A stretch of 64,000 bases of DNA from Romboutsia weinsteinii (GTDB lineage Bacteria; Bacillota; Clostridia; Peptostreptococcales; Peptostreptococcaceae), in assembly GCF_002250835.2 (NCBI RefSeq), contig NZ_NOJY02000009.1, positions 62,001-126,000 of the forward strand, given 5' to 3'. This document shows positions 17,655 to 26,605 of this stretch, in pieces (positions within the stretch are counted from its first letter, which is position 1; each line of letters starts with the position of its first letter). The notes under the pieces were generated by a model that did no database searches, was not told the DNA's origin, and saw nothing but the letters and a program-made list of their open reading frames with translations. The position numbers and the translations under genes were made by a program.

Positions 17655-17744
17655 GTGACTACCATAGCATGGATTTTTATGGGTACTGCATGGACTGTTA
17701 TATTAGTTACATGTGCAGTAGCAATGAGAAAAGTTTTAAAATAA
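17655..17744 (+). CDS. 29-residue single-span membrane peptide
   Basis: A GTG-started frame encoding MTTIAWIFMGTAWTVILVTC and ending AMRKVLK. It is one hydrophobic helix with a short basic cytoplasmic tail. AAGGAG lies 9 bp before the GTG and a terminator follows. The length and character recall the small accessory subunits of sodium symporters (MetS-like), but no symporter gene is adjacent. It is a plausible real small protein; function unknown. Confidence 0.6.
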   Translation: MTTIAWIFMGTAWTVILVTCAVAMRKVLK

Positions 17745-17797
17745 TGTATTAAATTCTTATCAGCAAAACATATTATTAACTTTATACCATAGATGGT

Positions 17798-17839
17798 AAA
17801 AACTATGAGCTACTAAATTTCTAGCATCATAGTTTTTTT
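17798..17839 (+). terminator. Terminator after the small peptide gene
   Basis: AAAACTATGAGCTA pairs with TAGCATCATAGTTTT (one bulged base), followed by a T run. Confidence 0.8.
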
Positions 17840-17922
17840 ATTTAATAATGGAATATTATGGACATTAAGTATTATTTGTATTACAATGAATAATACAAAG
17901 GTGATGTGAGGAGGAACTTATT

Positions 17923-18306
17923 ATGATTGTAAAGTTAAATTTTGATAGTGAAATACCTATATATGTTCAACTTAGAAATCAAATAGTTGTTTCTATAGGA
18001 AAGGGTGATTTAAAGCAAGGTGAAAAATTACCAACTGTAAGACAACTAGCAGAAGATTTAGGTATAAATACTATGACAGTAAATAAATCTTATGGAATTC
18101 TGAAAAGTGAAGGGTTTATATCTATTGACAGGAGGCATGGAGCAAAAATAAATTCAACACTTACACCAGGAATAGATTTCAAAGAAAAATTAGATGATGA
18201 ACTATCATTAGTAATAAGTGAGGTTGGACTTAAAGGGATAGAAAAAAAAGAGTTTATGGATATGTGTGAGAAGATATTTAGTACAATGAAGGGAATTAAG
18301 GCATAA
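17923..18306 (+). CDS. GntR-family regulator, YtrA subfamily
   Basis: A 127-residue regulator with an N-terminal winged helix: IPIYVQLRNQIVVSI, LPTVRQLAEDLGINTMTVNKSY and the wing around GFISIDRRHGA. The short C-terminal tail (about 75-127) has no large ligand domain, as in the YtrA group, which commonly controls adjacent membrane transporters. GAGGAGGA precedes the ATG. The membrane protein gene starts 17 bp downstream, so the pair forms one operon and probably regulates itself. Confidence 0.9.
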   Translation: MIVKLNFDSEIPIYVQLRNQIVVSIGKGDLKQGEKLPTVRQLAEDLGINTMTVNKSYGILKSEGFISIDRRHGAKINSTLTPGIDFKEKLDDELSLVISEVGLKGIEKKEFMDMCEKIFSTMKGIKA

Positions 18307-18323
18307 CTTAGGGGGATAAAATA

Positions 18324-19736
18324 ATGTACATGATCATAATGAGTTTATGTGGAATAATCATGGTACTTTCTGTATATATGAGTATGAAATCTTCACTTAA
18401 ACCTAGAAATAATATATTTATGGGTGTTACACTACCAAAGGAAATAATTGATTCTGAGATTGTAAAGCAGATTAAAAATGAATATAAAAAAGAGTGTAAT
18501 AAATACTTATTAATCATGGTAGTATCTTATATTCCTGTAATCTTAATAAGTAAGATTTCTTTAAACATGATTTACTTTTTATCTTGGTCATTTATATGGT
18601 GTGAAAGTCTATTATATCGACCATATAAGAAAAGGAATCAGAAACTCAAGAAATTAAAGTTAGAAAATAATTGGTTTGCAGGTGAAAGAAAAGTTGTTCA
18701 CCTTGATACAAAGATGACTATGTTAAAACATAAAATGCCTATATCATCTAAGTATTTTATAATACCATTACTTTTATCATTTATACCTGTAAGTATGAGT
18801 ATTTCAAATCAAGATGAATACGGGATAATTTTAATTATAGTTGCAGTTATAAATATATTAGTTGTAATAGTACTTTTCTTTATATTTAGGAATTTCAACA
18901 AAAGTAAGCTTAAAGTATATAGTGAAAATACTGATATAAACTATACAATTAATAGAGAAGAAAAAAGACTTTACTCAATATTTTGGCTTATACAAACTAT
19001 CATATATGATTTTATTACAATATTATTATTTATATATATTTTAGGATACTTTGAAATAGGATATTTATTAGTGTTGATTCCAATATTAATAGGAAGTGGT
19101 AGTATACTATTTGGGATGTCATACATAAAAAATAGAGTAGGAAAACTTGAAGAAGAACTTACTAGTAGTGATAATAAAGAAATTTTGGTAGATGAAGATG
19201 ATTACTGGATAGATGGTTTGTATTATTATAATGAAAATGATAGTTCAACAAGTGTAAGGGCTAGACTTGGAACTGGATATACATATAATTTAGCAACAAA
19301 GAGCGGTAAATTTGTGGGTAAAACTCTAATTTGGATTATAGTTTCGGTGGTATGTATCCCACTGGCAATTATGCTTTTAAGTATGGATTTTATTCCACAC
19401 TCAATAAATATAGACGATACAAAAAAAGAAATAAGTATAAAATGTACTACGTATAATTATGATTTTGATATTAGTAATATTGAAAGTGTGGAATTTTTAA
19501 ACTCAATACCTAAATTTAAAATAAAAACAAATGGAGCTGCTACTAATGAATATGCTATAGGAAACTTTAGAAGTAATGAATATGGAAAGTGTAAAGTTTA
19601 TGTACACTATGAAAATAATAGCAGTATACTTATTAAATTAAAAAATGGAAATACAGATTACGTAATATACAACGATAAAAGATTAGAAAAAACTCATGAT
19701 ATATATAAAGAAATAAAAAATTCAATTAAAAAATAA
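18324..19736 (+). CDS. DUF5808-containing multi-span membrane protein
   Basis: A 470-residue protein with about eight hydrophobic segments. The cytoplasmic segment EDDYWIDGLYYYNENDSS around residue 290-308 fits the DUF5808 motif, followed by RLGTGYTYNLATKSGK. The C-terminal 110 residues form a soluble beta-rich region that resembles bacterial PH-like domains. Family members are often encoded with a YtrA-type regulator, as here. The function is unknown; cell-envelope stress response is a guess. Confidence 0.78.
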   Translation: MYMIIMSLCGIIMVLSVYMSMKSSLKPRNNIFMGVTLPKEIIDSEIVKQIKNEYKKECNKYLLIMVVSYIPVILISKISLNMIYFLSWSFIWCESLLYRPYKKRNQKLKKLKLENNWFAGERKVVHLDTKMTMLKHKMPISSKYFIIPLLLSFIPVSMSISNQDEYGIILIIVAVINILVVIVLFFIFRNFNKSKLKVYSENTDINYTINREEKRLYSIFWLIQTIIYDFITILLFIYILGYFEIGYLLVLIPILIGSGSILFGMSYIKNRVGKLEEELTSSDNKEILVDEDDYWIDGLYYYNENDSSTSVRARLGTGYTYNLATKSGKFVGKTLIWIIVSVVCIPLAIMLLSMDFIPHSINIDDTKKEISIKCTTYNYDFDISNIESVEFLNSIPKFKIKTNGAATNEYAIGNFRSNEYGKCKVYVHYENNSSILIKLKNGNTDYVIYNDKRLEKTHDIYKEIKNSIKK

Positions 19737-19741
19737 TAAAT

Positions 19742-19781
19742 AAAATACCCTTTAGGAAAATATAATCCAAAAGGGTATTTT
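19742..19781. terminator. Bidirectional terminator
   Basis: AAAATACCCTTT and AAAGGGTATTTT pair between convergent genes, with T runs on both strands. Confidence 0.88.
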
Positions 19782-19792
19782 AATGTACTTAT

Positions 19793-21121
19793 TTATAAAG
19801 CTTTAAGTGCAGCTATATTTAATAAGCTCCATGGCTTATTAAAATGTGGTTGGAAGAAGAAATCTGTCATTGCTAGCTCCTCAACAGTCATCTCATTTTG
19901 TATAGCTACTGATAATGTATTCATAAATTGAGTTAGATCAATTTTAGAGATTATTTGTCCGCCTACAACTTTTCTTGTATCTTCATCATAAACTAATTTC
20001 AGTTTTGCCTCTTCAAATGTAGGCATAAACTCTGGTCTATAGTTATCTACAACTGTTACAGATTTAACATTTAAAGATGTAGTATTTTTAGCAACTTCTT
20101 CAGTAAGACCAGTAGATGCTATATTTAAGTCATATATTTTTATTCCTGAAGTACCTTGTGTACCCATATATTTTAAAGTAGGATTTAATAAATTTCTAGC
20201 AACTAACGTACCCATTCTAACTGCATTTGTAGCTAATGGTATATATCTATTTTCATTAGCTGGATTAAATCTTACAACACAGCAGTCTCCAGCTGCAAAT
20301 ACATCTTCTTTACTTGTTCTCATATATTCATCTATTATTATTGCACCATTAGGTAAAGTGTCTAACTTACCTTGAACTAACTTACTATTTGGAGCAAATC
20401 CTATACATAATACTACTAAATCGGCTTTATATTCACCTTTATCAGTTACAACTGTATTAACCTTATCTGTACCAATAAACTTTTGAACTTTTTGTCCTAA
20501 TACTAAATTAACACCTTTATTTTTAAATTCAGCTTCTGCCATATCTGTAAAGTCTTTATCTAGATATTTTGCCATTATTCTATCTTCAGCATCTATTAAA
20601 GTAATATTCTTATTTTTTATCTCAAAAGCTTCTGCTAATTCCACTCCAATATAACCAGCACCTATAACTACAACATTTTGACTTTCATCAGATTTTTCTA
20701 TTATAGTTTTAGCATGATCATAATTTTTGCATAAGACTATATTATCTAAATCTCCACCTTCAAACTTAGGAACTATAGGCCATGATCCTAAAGTAAGTAC
20801 TAATTTATCATAATTATCTTCAAAAATCTCATTAGATACTAAGTTTTTAACTGAAAGTTTTTTATTATCGAAATCTATGTCTAATACCTCATGTTTCATA
20901 TTAGTTATTATCCCAGAAGATGCTAAATTTTCTGGTGAGTTATAAAATAATTTCTCAACTTCAGTAACAACATTTGAAACACTCAATGCTATTCCACAAG
21001 ATAAGAAAGATATATTATCATTTTTTTCATATATAGTAATTTGACTCTCAGGGTAAAGTTCTTTCATATTAACTACTGCAGCAGTACCTGCATGTGTACA
21101 TCCAACAACAACTATTTTCAT
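19793..21121 (-). CDS. nox: NADH oxidase, water-forming type (or CoA-disulfide reductase relative)
   Basis: A 442-residue flavoprotein disulfide reductase. It has an N-terminal FAD site MKIVVVGCTHAGTAAV, the redox cysteine in NISFLSCGIALSV (about residue 43), an NAD site VVVIGAGYIGVELAEAF and a second FAD motif VFAAGDCC. The GCTHAGT start and a single active cysteine favour NADH oxidases that reduce oxygen to water, removing traces of oxygen; CoA-disulfide reductase is the main alternative. The ATG at 21121 follows GGAGGTAG; a 13-residue upstream extension is rejected. Confidence 0.85.
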   Translation of the reverse strand: MKIVVVGCTHAGTAAVVNMKELYPESQITIYEKNDNISFLSCGIALSVSNVVTEVEKLFYNSPENLASSGIITNMKHEVLDIDFDNKKLSVKNLVSNEIFEDNYDKLVLTLGSWPIVPKFEGGDLDNIVLCKNYDHAKTIIEKSDESQNVVVIGAGYIGVELAEAFEIKNKNITLIDAEDRIMAKYLDKDFTDMAEAEFKNKGVNLVLGQKVQKFIGTDKVNTVVTDKGEYKADLVVLCIGFAPNSKLVQGKLDTLPNGAIIIDEYMRTSKEDVFAAGDCCVVRFNPANENRYIPLATNAVRMGTLVARNLLNPTLKYMGTQGTSGIKIYDLNIASTGLTEEVAKNTTSLNVKSVTVVDNYRPEFMPTFEEAKLKLVYDEDTRKVVGGQIISKIDLTQFMNTLSVAIQNEMTVEELAMTDFFFQPHFNKPWSLLNIAALKAL

Positions 21122-21363
21122 AAAACTACCTCCAAATTTATTATTAGATAAAATATTCACAATATATGTATACCCGACTTGTTAAGTTTAAAACATATTA
21201 TCATAATTTATTATTAATATTTAATAAAATAAAATACATATTAGTTATTCTTTAGGGTTTATTCTTTAGATTTTGAATAAGAGAAGAAATTTTTTGTTTT
21301 TACAATAATTATATATAAAAAAACAAAGACTAGTATTAATAAACTGAAAAAGGAGGATTTTTT

Positions 21364-21594
21364 ATGTTTAGTGTTAATCCAATTGAATGGATTGGGTATC
21401 TAGCTTCTATATTAATTGTAATATCTTTAACCATGTCAAATATTAAAAAGCTTAGAATAATAAACTCTTTAGGATGTTTAGCATTTGTCATATACGGAGT
21501 AGCAGTTAAAGCATATCCTGTTGCCATTTCAAACTTTGCTATTGTAATAATAAATCTTTACTATTTGTATAAACTTAAAAATAGCAACAACTAG
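21364..21594 (+). CDS. Small YgjV-like membrane protein
   Basis: A 76-residue protein with three hydrophobic helices: EWIGYLASILIVISLTM, LGCLAFVIYGVAVK and AISNFAIVIINLYYLYKL. The pattern WIGYLAS, then NIKKLRIINSLG, then AISNFAIVIINLYYL resembles the YgjV family of inner-membrane proteins, or half-SWEET-like topology. The function is unknown. AAAGGAGGA precedes the ATG. It is followed by its own terminator, so it is monocistronic. Confidence 0.75.
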   Translation: MFSVNPIEWIGYLASILIVISLTMSNIKKLRIINSLGCLAFVIYGVAVKAYPVAISNFAIVIINLYYLYKLKNSNN

Positions 21595-21673
21595 ATAAAT
21601 TGATTTTACATAGATTTCAATTTAAAAGTTAATAATTATATTAGGTATTATAAAATAATAAAAAGTGAAAATT

Positions 21674-21712
21674 AAGCATAAGATAAAAAGAATATCTTAT
21701 GCTTTTTATCTT
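21674..21712 (+). terminator. Terminator upstream of gpmA
   Basis: AAGCATAAGATA pairs with TATCTTATGCTT and runs into TTTTATCTT. It ends the small membrane protein transcript. Confidence 0.85.
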
Positions 21713-21776
21713 ATTTAAGATATTTTGTTTTTATGAAATTTATCGAAATAGAAACGATTTGAAAGGAGATATAAAT

Positions 21777-22508
21777 TTGAAAAAAATAGTTTTAATTAGG
21801 CATGGTCAAAGTGTTTGGAACTTAGAAAATAGATTTACGGGTTGGACAGATGTAGACTTATCTGAAAATGGACTAAATGAGGCTAGAAAAGCAGGAAGAA
21901 TTCTAAAAGAAAATGGTTTTACATTTGATTTTGCATATACATCAGTACTAAAAAGATCTATAAGAACTTTATGGATAATACTACATGAAATGGATCTTAT
22001 GTGGATTCCTGTTCATAAGTGCTGGAAATTGAATGAAAGACATTACGGAGCGCTACAAGGACTTAACAAAGAAGAAACTGCAAAAAAATATGGAGATGAG
22101 CAAGTTCATCAGTGGAGAAGATCTTTAAATATTGCACCACCACCACTTACAGAGGACGATGAGAGATACTCTGGCCATGATATAAAATATAAAGGTGTAG
22201 AAAAAAATAACATTCCACTTACAGAAAGTCTTGAGGATACTGAAAAAAGGGTATTAGAAGAATGGAATAATGTAATAGCACCAAAATTAAAAGAAGATAA
22301 AAAAATAATAATATCTGCTCATGGTAATACACTAAGAGCTTTAGTTCAATATTTAGATGATATGACAAGTGATGGAATAGCTAATTTAAATATACCAACT
22401 GGAACACCTCTTATATATGAGTTAGATGATAACTTAAAGCCAATAAGACACTATTATCTATCTTTAGAGGGTGTTATTGATGATGGAGAAATTCCAAAAT
22501 ATATATAG
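21777..22508 (+). CDS. gpmA: 2,3-bisphosphoglycerate-dependent phosphoglycerate mutase
   Basis: A 243-residue glycolytic mutase interconverting 3- and 2-phosphoglycerate. The active site [18 protein letters not shown] holds the phosphohistidine, [13 protein letters not shown] the conserved Glu, and [11 protein letters not shown] the second histidine. The TTG start at 21777 is chosen because AAAGGAGA lies 7-8 bp upstream and the protein then starts [10 protein letters not shown] as in the family. The longer frame from 21699 begins inside the preceding terminator. Confidence 0.93.
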   Translation: MKKIVLIRHGQSVWNLENRFTGWTDVDLSENGLNEARKAGRILKENGFTFDFAYTSVLKRSIRTLWIILHEMDLMWIPVHKCWKLNERHYGALQGLNKEETAKKYGDEQVHQWRRSLNIAPPPLTEDDERYSGHDIKYKGVEKNNIPLTESLEDTEKRVLEEWNNVIAPKLKEDKKIIISAHGNTLRALVQYLDDMTSDGIANLNIPTGTPLIYELDDNLKPIRHYYLSLEGVIDDGEIPKYI

Positions 22509-22510
22509 AT

Positions 22511-22548
22511 AAAAATAGCTACTTAGTTTATAAAGTAGCTATTTTTAT
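22511..22548 (+). terminator. Terminator after gpmA
   Basis: AAAAATAGCTACTT pairs with AAGTAGCTATTTTT around a 9-base loop. Confidence 0.88.
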
Positions 22549-22680
22549 TATAGTAACTTTAAAGTTTTTAACTTAAGTTTTATTTCTTATACAGATAACA
22601 ATAAGCTATAATAAAATTATATAAAATAAAAAATAGTAATTATAAAACGTGAATATAAAGTATTTAAAAGGGGAATGTTG

Positions 22681-23823
22681 ATGAAAGCAGTTGGACTAAG
22701 AAGTTGTAATAATTACAACTATGAAGAAGTAAAATCTCAGATGGAAAAATTATTAAATGACATAGGAGGGATAGAGAAATACATAAAAAGAGGCAGTAAG
22801 GTATTTATAAAGTTAAATTTGCTTATGAAAAAAAGACCTGAAGAAGTAGCAACTACTAACCCAATGATATTAAAGGTATTAGCTGAGAAGCTATTGGAGC
22901 TAAATTGTAAAGTGATTGTAGGAGATAGTCCAGGTGGACCTTATACAAAATCTGCACTAAAAGGGGTATATAAAACCTGTGGAATAGAAGAAGTGTGTGA
23001 AGCACTTGATATAGAATTAAATTATGACACATCTGAAGTAAAGGTTGAGAATAAAGATGGTAAAATACTTAAATACATGAAAGTAATAAAGCCAATAACT
23101 GAGGTAGATCATGTAATAAATGTATGTAAACTAAAGACTCATGCAATGGCTACTTTTACAGGTGGTGTAAAAAACTTATTTGGAGTTATACCAGGTGTAT
23201 CAAAAGCGGAATATCATTTCAAAATGCCTGAGGTAAAAGATTTTACAGAAGCATTAGTTGATATTTGTAAATATGTATCTCCAATGTTAACAATAATGGA
23301 TGGAGTAATTGGTATGGAGGGTGAAGGTCCATCTGCCGGAACGCCACGTAAGGTTGGAGTTATACTTGCCTCAGAAAGTCCATATGCGATAGATGTTGTT
23401 GCATGTAATATTATTAACTTAGATCCAAACAAAGTCCCAACAGTACAAAGATGTATTGAAAGAGGATTTTTAGAACAAGACTTTTCTGATATTAAAGTAA
23501 TAGGAGATAAAGTAGAAGATAAAATTATAAAGGATTACAAAATACCTACAAACCGAAGTATAAGTTTTTTAAGAGGCGTTGTTCCTAAGAAAGTAGAATT
23601 GTTTGTTAATAAAAGATTAGCAGGAAAACCAGTAATAGCATATAAAGACTGCATAAAGTGTGGTGAGTGTGCAAGAGTCTGTCCGGCTAAAATAATAGAA
23701 ATGAAAGATATTGGTCCTGTAATAAATCTAGAACATTGTATAAGATGTTTTTGTTGTCATGAACTATGTCCTAAAAAAGCAGTAGATTTAAAAAGACCAT
23801 TAATTTATAAATTTATTAAATAA
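22681..23823 (+). CDS. DUF362 protein with C-terminal 2x[4Fe-4S] ferredoxin
   Basis: A 380-residue cytoplasmic protein. The DUF362 domain (about 1-300) contains VFIKLNLLMKKRPEEVATTN and the conserved KTHAMATFTGGVKNLFG. Two ferredoxin motifs follow at about 320-365: CIKCGECARVCPAK and CIRCFCCHELCPKK. DUF362 proteins are common in anaerobes and presumed to be iron-sulfur redox proteins; the reaction is not known. AAGGGGA lies 6 bp before the ATG at 22681; the ATG at 22675 is too close to that site. It is monocistronic. Confidence 0.88.
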   Translation: MKAVGLRSCNNYNYEEVKSQMEKLLNDIGGIEKYIKRGSKVFIKLNLLMKKRPEEVATTNPMILKVLAEKLLELNCKVIVGDSPGGPYTKSALKGVYKTCGIEEVCEALDIELNYDTSEVKVENKDGKILKYMKVIKPITEVDHVINVCKLKTHAMATFTGGVKNLFGVIPGVSKAEYHFKMPEVKDFTEALVDICKYVSPMLTIMDGVIGMEGEGPSAGTPRKVGVILASESPYAIDVVACNIINLDPNKVPTVQRCIERGFLEQDFSDIKVIGDKVEDKIIKDYKIPTNRSISFLRGVVPKKVELFVNKRLAGKPVIAYKDCIKCGECARVCPAKIIEMKDIGPVINLEHCIRCFCCHELCPKKAVDLKRPLIYKFIK

Positions 23824-23877
23824 ATACAAGTTTACATTTTTATTATATTATGTTAATATATTGTTATAATAATTTTA

Positions 23878-23925
23878 CCGGCGATGGTGTTCGCCATTAA
23901 ATGCGAAAGCTAATGACTCCTACTC
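23878..23925 (+). promoter_or_regulatory. Fluoride riboswitch (crcB motif)
   Basis: The aptamer GGCGATGGTGTTCGCC is followed by TAAATGCGAAAGC and TAATGACTCCTAC, matching the crcB consensus (GGCGATGGxGTTCGCC, then the AGCTAATGA-CTCCT core). A TATAAT box at 23865-23870 lies just upstream. The last aptamer bases overlap the terminator stem, the usual arrangement for switching on expression when fluoride is bound. Confidence 0.95.
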
Positions 23926-23954
23926 TCTATTGAGGGTAGGAGTCTATTTTTTTA
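23915..23954 (+). terminator. Expression-platform terminator of the fluoride riboswitch
   Basis: GACTCCTACTC pairs with GGGTAGGAGTC (one mismatch-like position) and is followed by TATTTTTTT. The 5' arm is part of the aptamer. Confidence 0.88.
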
Positions 23955-23974
23955 CGCGCAGAAAGGAGAAGAAT

Positions 23975-25204
23975 ATGGTAATAATTTTGAGTTTATTAAT
24001 AATAGGTTTTCTATCTAATTACAGTGGAAAATTAGTAGAAAAAATAAAGCTACCATCATTAATAGGTATGATGATGATAGGGATGATATTAGGTCCATCA
24101 TATTTAAACTTCATTCCTAAAGAAACATTAAATATAGCACCAATGGTTAAAGAAATAGCACTTGTAACAGTGCTATTTATAGGAGGACTAGGGATTAGTG
24201 TTTCTCAAATAAAGCAAATTGGAAGGCCAGCAGTGCTTTTAAGTATAGTCCCGGCTATATTAGAAGGCTTTGCAATCGCATTATTGTCAATGATATTTTT
24301 GAAATTTTCATTTATACAAGGTGCAATACTTGGATTTATAATAGCTGCGGTTAGTCCAGCAGTACTTATTCCAAATATGATATCACTAATAGATAGAAAA
24401 ATTGGTCAAGATAAGGCAATACCACAGATGTTATTAGTTGGAGCAAGTGCAGATGATACTATTGCAATTACCTTATTCACAACATTTCTAGGAATTTATA
24501 TGCAAAAAAACAGTGGTGAAAATATATCTCTAGTAATTCAGATTATATCAATACCTGCTACATTACTATTAAGTATAGGAGTAGGGTATGTAGTATTTAA
24601 ATTAAGTAAAAATATTATAACTGCTAGTAGTAATAATATTAGTAAAGTAATTATAGCCTTTTCAATATGCATAGGAATGAGGTTTGTTGAGAAAAACATG
24701 CATTTAGAAATATTTAATTCATTACTCTCAGTAATGGTTTATGGATTTTTTATAAGAAATTACATTGAATCTGACTCTAAAATAATTTTAGGTAGCATGA
24801 ATCTGATATGGAAGACTGGAAAGTTATATTTATTTTCATTTGTTGGTATGGCTATAAATCCGACACTAGTAGGTGAATATTTATTAGTTGGAATAATTAT
24901 GCTTAGTATTTCTTTATTTATAAGATCGATAGGTGTATTAATATCCTTATTAGGTACAAATTTGACTATGAAGGAAAAATTTTTCTGTGTTATAGCTTAC
25001 TTACCAAAGGCAACCGTTCAATCTGCCAAAGCATCTATTCCTCTTCAAATGGGGGTTTCAGGAGGAGAAATTATGCAAGCTATAGCAATACTTAGTGTAC
25101 TAGTAACTGCTCCTATAGGCGCAATAGGAATAAATATGACTAGTGATAAATTATTATCTACCCCAGATAAAATAAATGACATTAAAGAGTTGTATTATAC
25201 TTAA
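23975..25204 (+). CDS. Cation:proton antiporter under fluoride control
   Basis: A 409-residue CPA-type antiporter with about 12 hydrophobic helices. The N-terminus LLIIGFLSNYSGKLVEKIKL and the segments ISAVSPAVL-like AAVSPAVLIPNM and GASADDTIAITLF (paired acidic residues in a central helix) are typical of Na+/H+ exchangers. Preceded by a fluoride riboswitch, it probably helps cells cope with fluoride, either by exporting it or by correcting ion and pH imbalance. The ATG at 23975 follows AAAGGAGAAG; the longer frame begins inside the riboswitch terminator. Confidence 0.88.
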   Translation: MVIILSLLIIGFLSNYSGKLVEKIKLPSLIGMMMIGMILGPSYLNFIPKETLNIAPMVKEIALVTVLFIGGLGISVSQIKQIGRPAVLLSIVPAILEGFAIALLSMIFLKFSFIQGAILGFIIAAVSPAVLIPNMISLIDRKIGQDKAIPQMLLVGASADDTIAITLFTTFLGIYMQKNSGENISLVIQIISIPATLLLSIGVGYVVFKLSKNIITASSNNISKVIIAFSICIGMRFVEKNMHLEIFNSLLSVMVYGFFIRNYIESDSKIILGSMNLIWKTGKLYLFSFVGMAINPTLVGEYLLVGIIMLSISLFIRSIGVLISLLGTNLTMKEKFFCVIAYLPKATVQSAKASIPLQMGVSGGEIMQAIAILSVLVTAPIGAIGINMTSDKLLSTPDKINDIKELYYT

Positions 25205-25370
25205 AATAAGCAAAATACTCTTATTAAAAATTTATTTGTTATTATCTTGTAACTTAAGTTACCGAATAAAATACTTATTTTAGTATATTATAAGTACATC
25301 AATAGAGAAACTAAAGCAAGTAATTAAAGTTTTAAAATATAATAAATAATAAAATATGGGAGGTAAAATA

Positions 25371-26012
25371 ATGAGTTTATTTTTAGGAAAGATACACTAC
25401 TGGTTATTCAATAAAATATTATGGTTTGAAGGATTAGAAGATGAAATAATTAAGTTAGCGAAAGAAGAAGGGTTAGATATAGTTACTTTAAGCAATGAGA
25501 TAAATACAAAATACGGAGGAAAATTACCTAATATGCCTCTAGAAGAAATGATAGATAAAGGCAATATTCATGGATGGTTGCAAGAAAAAATACGTGCTGC
25601 AGAAGGACGAATGGCTGCATGGACCTCTAATATAATTAAAAATGACAATGATGCATTTGTAAAAATAGAGAATATATATATGGGACAAGGAATTAAAGCA
25701 GCAAAAGAAGTTAAAACAGAAGAAATTGAGCTCAAAACTGCAAAAGATATATATAATAGTGTAAATGATTATATATTGGATGGTATGCCTTGTGATAGAG
25801 TAAATGAAGTTTTAATTTCTGATGAGGATAGAGTAGAGTGGAAGAGAAGAGTGTGTGTTCACAAAGAAATGTGGGAGAAAGAGAATCTTAATGTTGATGA
25901 TTTTTATATTCTAAGAAGTTTATGGATTAAAGCATTTGTTAATACAGTAAATAGTGATTATGAATATATAGAACAAGAGAATGGTATTAAAGTAATTAAA
26001 AAATCTATATAA
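25371..26012 (+). CDS. Hypothetical protein
   Basis: A 213-residue protein that I do not recognise with certainty. It starts with a hydrophobic and aromatic segment (MSLFLGKIHYWLFNKILWFE), not a cleavable signal. It then has a mostly helical, acidic body including DGMPCDRVNEV and RRVCVHKEMWEK. The CXH and PCD motifs suggest possible metal or heme contacts, but this is speculation. The ATG at 25371 is selected because GGGAGGT lies 8 bp upstream. The PC4-like gene follows 66 bp later, perhaps co-transcribed. Confidence 0.65.
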   Translation: MSLFLGKIHYWLFNKILWFEGLEDEIIKLAKEEGLDIVTLSNEINTKYGGKLPNMPLEEMIDKGNIHGWLQEKIRAAEGRMAAWTSNIIKNDNDAFVKIENIYMGQGIKAAKEVKTEEIELKTAKDIYNSVNDYILDGMPCDRVNEVLISDEDRVEWKRRVCVHKEMWEKENLNVDDFYILRSLWIKAFVNTVNSDYEYIEQENGIKVIKKSI

Positions 26013-26078
26013 AAAGTAGCAATTACTCTTTTAAAAAGCAAGAATATGTTATATTCTTTTATATAGAGGTGATAGATA

Positions 26079-26300
26079 ATGGCAAATATTAGTTATGAAA
26101 TACTAGAAACTATAGGTGAAATTTCTAGTGGAGCAAAGGGATGGACTAAGGAACTTAACTTAATAAGTTGGAATAATAATGCTCCTAAGTTTGATTTAAG
26201 AGATTGGTCTCCTGAACATGAAAAGATGGGAAAAGGAATAACTCTTACAAACGATGAACTAAGAGCACTTAGAGATATTTTAAATGAAATGAATTTATAG
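26079..26300 (+). CDS. YdbC-like PC4/p15 ssDNA-binding protein
   Basis: A 73-residue protein matching the bacterial PC4-like (YdbC) family over its length: ISYEILETIGEISS, GWTKELNLISWN, PKFDLRDWSPEHEKMGKG and a final helix DELRALRDILNEM. Family members form dimers that bind single-stranded DNA and may act in transcription or repair. GAGGTGA precedes the ATG. A terminator follows immediately. Confidence 0.9.
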   Translation: MANISYEILETIGEISSGAKGWTKELNLISWNNNAPKFDLRDWSPEHEKMGKGITLTNDELRALRDILNEMNL

Positions 26301-26302
26301 AA

Positions 26303-26335
26303 AAATAAAAACCGTAAAAATTACGGTTTTTATTT
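26303..26335. terminator. Bidirectional terminator
   Basis: AAATAAAAACCGTAA pairs with TTACGGTTTTTATTT around AAA. It serves the PC4-like gene (plus) and overlaps the end of the small minus-strand gene. Confidence 0.9.
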
Positions 26336-26512
26336 ATTATTATTATGTTTTTCAGGGTGGCAATTTGTTGCATACATTTCAGGAGACTTCTTACTAGTAG
26401 ATGTCCATTGGTTATTATTTTCATCTTTTTGCTTTGCTCCTGCTTTACTAGTTAAAGTAGTATTTGCACCTGCCCACTGATTATTGCATTCGCATTTATT
26501 TTTTTTATCCAT
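26330..26512 (-). CDS. Small Asn/Lys-rich hydrophilic protein
   Basis: A 60-residue protein, not recognised. It is rich in Asn, Lys, Ser and Thr, with a twice-used NNQW motif (CECNNQWAGA and ENNNQWTSTS). Three cysteines are present: two near the N-terminus and one near the C-terminus. The composition is like small spore or coat-associated proteins, and a CotF-type gene lies 1.3 kb away on the same strand, but function is unproven. A clear AAGGAGATA site lies 6 bp before the ATG, which supports translation. Confidence 0.65.
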   Translation of the reverse strand: MDKKNKCECNNQWAGANTTLTSKAGAKQKDENNNQWTSTSKKSPEMYATNCHPEKHNNNK

Positions 26513-26605
26513 ATCTATCTCCTTATTTTAGTCTTTTTATATATTTATTTTGACCAAAATCAGATAATAATATTTAGTGATAAATTAAAATTTATTATAT
26601 ATTAA

